From: Actinomycetales bacterium
Lineage (GTDB): Bacteria; Actinomycetota; Actinomycetes; Actinomycetales; Dermatophilaceae
Reading direction: 5' to 3'
Length of the DNA stretch: 64,000 nucleotides
NCBI GenBank assembly: GCA_016711095.1
Contig: JADJTP010000003.1
Location: forward strand, 682,001-746,000
Every line of letters starts with the position of its first letter. The first letter of the stretch is position 1. The notes below the pieces were generated by a model. That model did no database searches, had not been told where the DNA came from, and saw nothing but the letters and a program-made list of their open reading frames with translations. Shown in pieces: positions 58,703 to 64,000 of the stretch. Both the position numbers and the translations under genes were made by a program.

Positions 58703-58790
58703 GGAGGATTCGCATAGTGGCCTAGTGCGCACGCTTGGAAAGCGTGTTGAGTGAAAGCTCTCAGGGGTTCAAATCCCCTATCCTCCGCCA
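58703..58790 (+). tRNA. tRNA-Ser (GGA anticodon)
   Basis: Acceptor GGAGGAT with ATCCTCC, anticodon stem ACGCT/AGCGT around loop with GGA, long variable arm of class II serine tRNAs, T-loop GGTTCAAATCC and encoded CCA. Confidence 0.95.
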
Positions 58791-58915
58791 GCGTGCGACG
58801 GCGTGACATCTTCCGTCCCAGCCGATCGGGCAGGTGTCAGCGGCCGGGGGCAGGTCTCGGCGGGCGGGGGCTCCCTGCGGGCATCGTCGACGCGGCCCGG
58901 TTGATCCGGACTCCG

Positions 58916-59836
58916 TCAGCCTCCGGGGGCCTTCCTGCTCTGGTGTGCCGCGTAGGCCCGCATCTGGCGCTCCCACACCGCCGTCAGCTCAGCCGCCGCC
59001 ACCCCGGACAGGTCCAGCCCGAACACCTCGGCAAGCACGCACGTGAGGTCCTCGACGCTCCTGAGGACCCGCTCGTGGGAGCCGGCTGCATCGATCCGGG
59101 TCAACGACACCGACCGCAGCAGGTCGACCCCGTCCGCGTCGCGCCGCTGCACCGCCAGCACCTTGACGAACATGGACGCCGGAGACGTGGACAACTCCGT
59201 ATGCCGCGCCGTCGCCTCCGCGACGGACACGTCGGCCGAGTCCCAGTCCATTCCACGGAAAGAGCCGGCGAGCGGGTCATGGTCGAACCGCCAGCCACCG
59301 GGCACGACGTCCGACGGCCGCAGCCCGTAGGTGAACGGGCCCTGGGTGTGTCGTCCCTGCTCAAGGGCAAGGGGCTCATGCAGGGCGCTGCCCAGGCCCA
59401 CGTCGACAAGCCAGTCGCCGTCGTCGACGGACACTGTCAGCGCCAGATGATTGCCGTCGGCGCCGACGGCAGTGGCGTCGCGCGGACTCTGCACCCCCGC
59501 GCGGTGATGGCGCACGGCATACCCGAGCCGTCGGAGCAGCCAGCCGAAGGCACCGTTGAGGTTGAAGCAATATCCCCCGAGCCCGCCGAGGATGGCGGCG
59601 ACGCTGGCTGCGGGGTCGGCGCCGGGCGCCCGCCCGAGGGCGATCTGCAATGTCTCGTAGGGGACCCGCTCCACGTGTGCGCGATGCAGCGCGACAAGTG
59701 TGGGCAGGTCCGCCGGGGCATCGGCGAGGTCGGCACACCCCAACCGATCCAGGTATGCCGCGATGCGCGGGTCGATGCGCTCCACGATGCGCGGGTCGAC
59801 GTCCTGCTCGATGTGCTGGCTCGCCACAGTTGTCAT
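58916..59836 (-). CDS. nat: Arylamine N-acetyltransferase-like protein
   Basis: 306 residues, standard length. Catalytic Cys lies in G-L-G-G-Y-C-F-N-L-N-G, His in G-N-H-L-A-L and Asp in W-L-V-D-V-G-L-G. The canonical motif is R-G-G-x-C-x-E-x-N. Here Arg is replaced by Leu and Glu by Asn, while Cys-His-Asp remain. It acetylates arylamines or hydrazines, and in actinobacteria can act on lipids. Divergent from the MmyB-like gene with 47 bases between. Confidence 0.85.
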   Translation of the reverse strand: MTTVASQHIEQDVDPRIVERIDPRIAAYLDRLGCADLADAPADLPTLVALHRAHVERVPYETLQIALGRAPGADPAASVAAILGGLGGYCFNLNGAFGWLLRRLGYAVRHHRAGVQSPRDATAVGADGNHLALTVSVDDGDWLVDVGLGSALHEPLALEQGRHTQGPFTYGLRPSDVVPGGWRFDHDPLAGSFRGMDWDSADVSVAEATARHTELSTSPASMFVKVLAVQRRDADGVDLLRSVSLTRIDAAGSHERVLRSVEDLTCVLAEVFGLDLSGVAAAELTAVWERQMRAYAAHQSRKAPGG

Positions 59837-59883
59837 TAGACCAGGGTGCTGAGTGCCCTGCCAGCACGGGCGGCGCTGGCAGG

Positions 59884-60438
59884 ATGGACCCCATGACGAC
59901 CCGCGAGCCAGAAGCCGTCGACGAGGGCGTCGTCGAACTCATCGACAGCCTGGAGCCGAATCCGGCGTACGTCGCGGGCGCCAGGTGGGACGTCCTGCAC
60001 GCCAACCGGGCTGCCGACCTGCTCTTCGGCGGGGTGAGGAATCGGCGTGGCCACGAGCGCAACATGCTGTGGTTCTATCTCGCCGACCCGACGGCGCGCT
60101 CGCTCTACGTCGACTGGGAGGGTGAGGCGATCGCCCAGTTGGGGCACTTCCGTGCGGATTACGACAAATGGCGTGGTGACCCCAGCTTCGATGAGTTGCT
60201 TGAGCAGATCTTCACGGTGACCCCCCAAGCGCGCGATTGGTGGGAGCAGGGACTTGGGGTCGGAGTGCCCCGCAACGGCATCAAGCGGATCCGACTCGGC
60301 GACGGCCGGCTCGTCAGTCTGCGCCAACTCGTCATGTCGATGATCGATGACCCCGACATCCAGGTGTTGTGCTATTTCGCCGACATCGACGACGACGGTG
60401 CCTTCGGCGACGACATCGAGTCGCTGCTCGGCGAATGA
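59884..60438 (+). CDS. MmyB-like ligand-binding domain protein without HTH
   Basis: 184 residues from ATG 59884 (59893 also possible). Contains the full PAS-like MmyB domain: P-A-Y-V-A-G-A-R-W-D-V-L-H-A-N-R-A-A, M-L-W-F-Y-L-A-D-P and F-D-E-L-L-E-Q-I. The usual N-terminal XRE helix-turn-helix of these regulators is absent, and the upstream open frame does not encode it. It may be a sensor without DNA binding, or a truncated regulator. Followed by an APC permease after 25 bases. Confidence 0.75.
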   Translation: MDPMTTREPEAVDEGVVELIDSLEPNPAYVAGARWDVLHANRAADLLFGGVRNRRGHERNMLWFYLADPTARSLYVDWEGEAIAQLGHFRADYDKWRGDPSFDELLEQIFTVTPQARDWWEQGLGVGVPRNGIKRIRLGDGRLVSLRQLVMSMIDDPDIQVLCYFADIDDDGAFGDDIESLLGE

Positions 60439-60463
60439 CTCGGTCAGTCCCGGAACGTCCGGC

Positions 60464-61711
60464 ATGAGCGCGCTCGCCCGTCGGCTCGGGCTGGCCGACG
60501 CCGTCGTCATCGGGCTCGGGTCGATGATCGGCGCGGGTATCTTCGCCGCCTTCACCCCGGCAGCAGCGGCCGCGGGCAGTGGGCTGCTCGTCGGTCTCGC
60601 CCTCGCAGCGGCCGTCGCCTGGGCCAACGCGACGTCCTCGGCCCAACTCGCCGCCCAGTTCCCCGAATCGGGCGGCACCTACGTCTATGGCCGCGAGTGT
60701 CTCGGCGAGACCTGGGGATTCGCCGCCGGCTGGGCATTCGTCGTCGGCAAGACCGCGTCCTGCGCGGCGATGGCGCTCACCGCCGCCACCTATGCTCTCG
60801 GCGGCACCGCGCGGGCTGCCCCGGTCGTCGGACTGGTCGTGCTCGCCGGACTGTCCTGGGTGCTCATCCGCGGGATCGCCAAGACCGCCCGACTGGCTCG
60901 GGTGTTACTCGTCGTCACCCTGGCCAGCCTGCTGGTCACCATGGTCGTTGTCGTCGTCGCCACCGCCGAGTGGTCCTCGCCGGTCACCGAACTGGGCGAG
61001 TCGACGGCATACGGGGTGGTTCAGTCGGCAGGGCTGCTCTTCTTTGCCTTCGCCGGTTATGCGCGGATCGCGACCCTCGGCGAGGAGGTGCGCGATCCGG
61101 AGGTCACGATCCCGCGCGCCATCACCCGCGCCTTGGGAATCGTCATCGTTTTGTATGCCGCCGTCGCCCTGTTGCTGCTGGCCACTATCGGCGCGCACGG
61201 AATCGCGGCGTCGTCGCTGCCGTTGCTAGCCTCCGCGACCGCCGCGGACGTGTCCTGGATCGGCGCGGTGCTGCGTGTCGGCGCGACGTTCGCCGCGATC
61301 GGGGCGCTGCTTGGGCTGCTGTCCGGAGTGAGCCGCACGGTCCTGGCGATGGCCCGCCGCGGTGATCTGCCTCGGCGGCTGGCACTGGTCGACCCGGTCG
61401 TCCGGGTTCCGGTCGTCGCCCAGTTGACCGTCGCCGTCGCTGTCGGGGCGCTCATGATGCTCACCGACCTGCGCCATGCGATCGGTGTCTCGTCGTTCGG
61501 GGTGCTGCTCTACTACGCGATAGCCAATGCCTCTGCATGGACCCAGGCGCCCGCCTACCGGCGTTGGCCCCGATGGGTGCAAGCAGCGGGGGTGATCGGG
61601 TGCCTGCTTCTGGCGCTGGCCCTACCCCCCGCATCGGTTCTGACCGGCGCTCTCGTGGTGGCGTGCGGCCTCGCCGGGCGGTTCTTGGTGCTGCGCCAGA
61701 GTCGGCCCTGA
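60464..61711 (+). CDS. APC-family amino acid permease
   Basis: 415 residues with about 12 membrane helices. Helix 1 has G-L-G-S-M-I-G-A-G-I-F; helix 6 region F-F-A-F-A-G-Y-A-R-I-A-T-L-G-E-E-V. The G-S-M-I-G-A-G-I-F loop is the substrate-binding motif of APC transporters. Specificity is not readable. Probably co-transcribed with the MmyB-like gene. Confidence 0.9.
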   Translation: MSALARRLGLADAVVIGLGSMIGAGIFAAFTPAAAAAGSGLLVGLALAAAVAWANATSSAQLAAQFPESGGTYVYGRECLGETWGFAAGWAFVVGKTASCAAMALTAATYALGGTARAAPVVGLVVLAGLSWVLIRGIAKTARLARVLLVVTLASLLVTMVVVVVATAEWSSPVTELGESTAYGVVQSAGLLFFAFAGYARIATLGEEVRDPEVTIPRAITRALGIVIVLYAAVALLLLATIGAHGIAASSLPLLASATAADVSWIGAVLRVGATFAAIGALLGLLSGVSRTVLAMARRGDLPRRLALVDPVVRVPVVAQLTVAVAVGALMMLTDLRHAIGVSSFGVLLYYAIANASAWTQAPAYRRWPRWVQAAGVIGCLLLALALPPASVLTGALVVACGLAGRFLVLRQSRP

Positions 61712-61749
61712 CCCCGGCCCTTGGCCCGATCCTGAACCAGGTCATGAAC

Positions 61750-61858
61750 CCGGGGCTGAAAGCGCGGCTGATGACGCGCGGGGTGTCGCTACAGCAGCAC
61801 CGGGCGCGTCATCACGCGCAGCATCAGCCCCGGTTGCTCGCGCAGCATCAGCCCCGGT
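61750..61858 (+). terminator. Nested hairpins between convergent permease and purF
   Basis: Outer arms CCGGGGCTGA (61750-61759) and TCAGCCCCGG (61824-61833); inner arms TGATGACGCGC (61769-61779) and GCGCGTCATCA (61804-61814), both perfect. CGCGCAGCATCAGCCCCGGT is directly repeated at 61815 and 61839. A bidirectional terminator is likely. The repeated right arm would allow two alternative outer stems. Confidence 0.65.
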
Positions 61859-61870
61859 CCACACGCGGAG

Positions 61871-63409
61871 TCAAGGGTGCAGCAACGCGTTCTCGGCGCC
61901 GCCCGGCATACCGATCGAGACCCCTTCGACATCGATCGGAAGTTGTTCGAAGAGGTGCTTGCCGATCCGGCCGGCCTCCGGCAACTCGATCGGATAGACG
62001 CCGGTGAAGCAGGCCGCGCACAACCGTGGACCCGGCTGACCGGTCGCCTCGATCATCCCCTCCAGGGAGATGTAGCCGAGAGAATCAGCGCCGATCGAGG
62101 CGCGGATCTCCTCCACGCCGAGGCCAGACGCGATGAGCTCGGCGCGGGTCGCGAAGTCGATCCCGTAGAAGCACGGCCAGTGCACCGGCGGAGAGGAGAT
62201 GCGGACGTGGACTTCCGCTGCACCCGCCTCACGGAGGATCCGAACCTGAGCGCGTTGGGTGTTGCCGCGGACGATCGAGTCGTCGACGACGACGAGCCGC
62301 TTTCCGCGGATGGTGTGCGTGAGCGGGTTGAGCTTGAGCCGGATGCCGAGCTGGCGCAGCGTGTGCGAGGGCTGGATGAAGGTGCGCCCCACATAGGCGT
62401 TCTTGACGAAGCCCTGACCGAACGGGATCCCGGACTGCTGGGCATATCCGACCGCCGCCGGCACCCCCGAATCGGGCACCCCGATCACCAGGTCGGCCTC
62501 GACGGGGTGCTCGAGGGCCAGTCGGGCCCCCATCGCCACGCGGGCTTCGTGGATGACGCGGTTACTGATGACGGCGTCCGGGCGTGCCAGATAGACGTAT
62601 TCGAAGACACATCCCTTGGGATCGGCCTCGGCAAAGCGGTGCGAACGCAAGCCTTGCTCGTCGATGACGATGAGCTCGCCGGGCTCGATCTCGCGAATGA
62701 CGGCCGCACCGACGGTCTGTAGGGCAGCGGTCTCCGACGCGACGACCCAGCCGCGGTCGAGTCTGCCCAGCGCCAGGGGCCGGATCCCGTGGGGGTCGCG
62801 GGCGGCATACAGGGTGTTCTCGTCCATGAAGACGAAACAGAAGGCGCCCCGCAGCCGAGGCAACACATCGAGGGCGACGGCCTCGAGCGAGCGGTCGGGA
62901 TCCACGAGCAGGGCCGTGACCAGGGCGGTGTCGGTGGTGTTCCCGCGGCCGAGCTCGCCGGGGTGGCGGTCGAGACCGCCGTGGCGCTCGGAGACCAGAT
63001 CGCGCAACTCGGCCGAGTTGGTGAGATTGCCGTTGTGAGCAAGGGCTACCGTCGTCGAGTGGGTGCCGCCCAGGGTGGGCTGGGCGTTCTCCCACGTGGA
63101 GCCGCCCGTCGTCGAATAGCGGCAATGCCCGATCGCGACATGCCCGGTGAGCGACAACAGCGCCGACTCGTTGAAGACCTGGCTGACCAGACCCATGTCC
63201 TTGTAGACGAGCACCTTGTGGCCGTCGCCTGTCGCGATACCCGCTGATTCTTGGCCGCGGTGTTGCAGCGCATAGAGCCCGAAATAGGTGAGCTTGGCGA
63301 CATCTTCCCCGGGCGCCCAGACCCCGAAGACGCCGCAGGCGTCCTGTGGGCCCTTCTCCCCCGGCAGGAGATCGTGCGTCAGCAGACCGTCGCCGCGTGT
63401 CACGGCCAC
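61871..63409 (-). CDS. purF: Amidophosphoribosyltransferase
   Basis: 512 residues; first committed step of purine synthesis. After a propeptide ending D-A, the catalytic Cys starts C-G-V-F-G-V-W-A-P-G. Glutaminase motifs: L-Q-H-R-G-Q-E-S-A-G-I and H-N-G-N-L-T-N. PRPP site: V-V-V-D-D-S-I-V-R-G-N-T. The propeptide-type start is processed in this family. Two GTATGCCG octamers lie just upstream of its start (63422, 63460). Confidence 0.95.
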   Translation of the reverse strand: MAVTRGDGLLTHDLLPGEKGPQDACGVFGVWAPGEDVAKLTYFGLYALQHRGQESAGIATGDGHKVLVYKDMGLVSQVFNESALLSLTGHVAIGHCRYSTTGGSTWENAQPTLGGTHSTTVALAHNGNLTNSAELRDLVSERHGGLDRHPGELGRGNTTDTALVTALLVDPDRSLEAVALDVLPRLRGAFCFVFMDENTLYAARDPHGIRPLALGRLDRGWVVASETAALQTVGAAVIREIEPGELIVIDEQGLRSHRFAEADPKGCVFEYVYLARPDAVISNRVIHEARVAMGARLALEHPVEADLVIGVPDSGVPAAVGYAQQSGIPFGQGFVKNAYVGRTFIQPSHTLRQLGIRLKLNPLTHTIRGKRLVVVDDSIVRGNTQRAQVRILREAGAAEVHVRISSPPVHWPCFYGIDFATRAELIASGLGVEEIRASIGADSLGYISLEGMIEATGQPGPRLCAACFTGVYPIELPEAGRIGKHLFEQLPIDVEGVSIGMPGGAENALLHP

Positions 63410-63489
63410 AGTCTTCCACAGGTATGCCGCGGGCCACCCTGCATCCCGCAGTCGTTCAGGTATGCCGCGAGCCCTCCTGCTCGGGGTGG

Positions 63490-63756
63490 TCAGGACCGCC
63501 GGTCGAGCAGGACGTAGACGACCCCGGCGAGCAAGCCGCCGATGAGTGCCCCGAACGCCCCGAGGTAGCTGACCTGGGTGCTCTGGGCATACATCGAGGC
63601 CCGCTGGGCGAGCGCGTCGATGCCGTCGGTCTGCCGCAGCGCAAGCAGCGCGCCCGCGATGAACCCGAGGACCGCCCCGGTGATGAGGAACGGGACCAGG
63701 CGGGGCGCGCGACGGCGAGCCTTGGCGGGCGGGAGCTTGTCGGCGACCATTCTCAT
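63490..63756 (-). CDS. Small two-helix membrane protein
   Basis: 88 residues: basic start (A-K-A-R-R-R-A-P-R), helix F-L-I-T-G-A-V-L-G-F-I-A-G-A, polar loop, then helix Y-L-G-A-F-G-A-L-I-G-G-L. Overlaps the end of the sterol-carrier gene by four bases and precedes purF by 80 bases. No family recognised. Confidence 0.65.
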   Translation of the reverse strand: MRMVADKLPPAKARRRAPRLVPFLITGAVLGFIAGALLALRQTDGIDALAQRASMYAQSTQVSYLGAFGALIGGLLAGVVYVLLDRRS

Positions 63757-64000
63757 CGTCCTAGATTAGCTAGCGGAAGCAAACTGTCGAGCGCAGCACG
63801 CTCGCCGGAGGCCTGAACGCGGCCCGCTTCGAGCGCATCCGCCCAGGTCAGGGCCCCATCGGCGACCGCGAGCCAGGTGTGCGGATCGGTCTCGACGACG
63901 GACGACGGTGTGCCGCGCCGATGGACGGGGCCGGCGACACACTGCACCGCGCCGAAGGGCGGCACCCGGACCTCGACCGAGCGCCCCGCAGCGACGGTCG
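63753..64000 (-). CDS. Sterol-carrier (SCP2)-fold protein, C-terminal part (5' end outside window)
   Basis: About 82 residues visible, ending S-L-L-P-L-A-N-L-G-R. V-R-V-P-P-F-G-A-V-Q, P-S-S-V-V-E-T-D-P-H-T-W-L-A-V-A-D-G and S-G-E-R-A-A-L are typical of the sterol-carrier family protein that follows purF in actinobacteria. The start is beyond position 64000. It probably binds a hydrophobic ligand. Confidence 0.7.
   Translation of the reverse strand, partial: TVAAGRSVEVRVPPFGAVQCVAGPVHRRGTPSSVVETDPHTWLAVADGALTWADALEAGRVQASGERAALDSLLPLANLGR

Overview
High-GC actinobacterial chromosome segment with one island-like stretch. Lineage markers are mycothiol synthase, a Streptomyces-style PHO box, the ask-asd and recR-DUF5063-dnaX neighbourhoods, an F420-type PPOX protein and purF followed by a sterol-carrier gene. 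Gene content and an octamer habit (CGGCATAC/GTATGCCG, roughly once per kb) fit an Intrasporangiaceae-like organism. A polyphosphate-accumulating Tetrasphaera/Janibacter relative is my inference, not proven by the sequence.

Layout: (1) 0-8.6 kb, phosphate and polyphosphate: response regulator end, mycothiol synthase in frame with polyphosphate kinase, MutT1-like enzyme, PHO box, pstSCAB. (2) 8.7-12.9 kb: a conserved unknown, tRNA-Lys, a lipoprotein, and an 85-aa protein followed by a membrane-anchored GCS/amidoligase-like protein, the best candidate here for an undescribed system. (3) 13-23.2 kb: gnd, a transketolase lacking an internal block, treZ, RNase J (frame-broken), intergenic palindromes and tandem repeats, a membrane protein, a PHP phosphoesterase and an FMN hydroxy-acid oxidase. 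(4) 23.3-34.6 kb: after tRNA-Pro, an accessory region with Phd/RelE remnants, two Nudix remnants, an MFS exporter with TetR, a VOC protein, an ECF42-like sigma factor with its YCII/DGPF partner, TetR plus oxidoreductase with clear operators, and an alpha/beta hydrolase. Most genes to about 32.5 kb carry single-base frame breaks, and the octamer is almost absent. (5) 34.6-46.7 kb: DUF2252, cytochrome b5-like membrane protein, two acyl-CoA synthetases, an ABC exporter with a LolA-like protein, a two-component system and a lipoprotein. (6) 46.7-64 kb: asd-ask, DUF5063-recR, an AbiEi/DUF559 gene bracketed by palindromic repeats, plsC, dnaX, a collagen-like giant protein, SRP RNA, tRNA-Ser, NAT, a MmyB-type sensor without HTH, an APC permease, purF and a sterol-carrier gene.

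How it fits together: PHO-box control of high-affinity phosphate import next to polyphosphate kinase is a phosphate storage module. gnd, tkt and treZ belong to pentose phosphate and glycogen/trehalose metabolism. asd-ask supplies diaminopimelate and threonine precursors. dnaX, recR and the SRP RNA are housekeeping.

Quality caution: conserved genes (rnj, recR, dnaX, PHP) are broken by one-base changes mostly in G/C runs, while their protein sequence continues in another frame, and there are C39 and C17-GG-C21 tracts. Much of the apparent pseudogenisation may be sequencing or assembly error. I label such genes pseudogene because the given sequence does not encode them intact.
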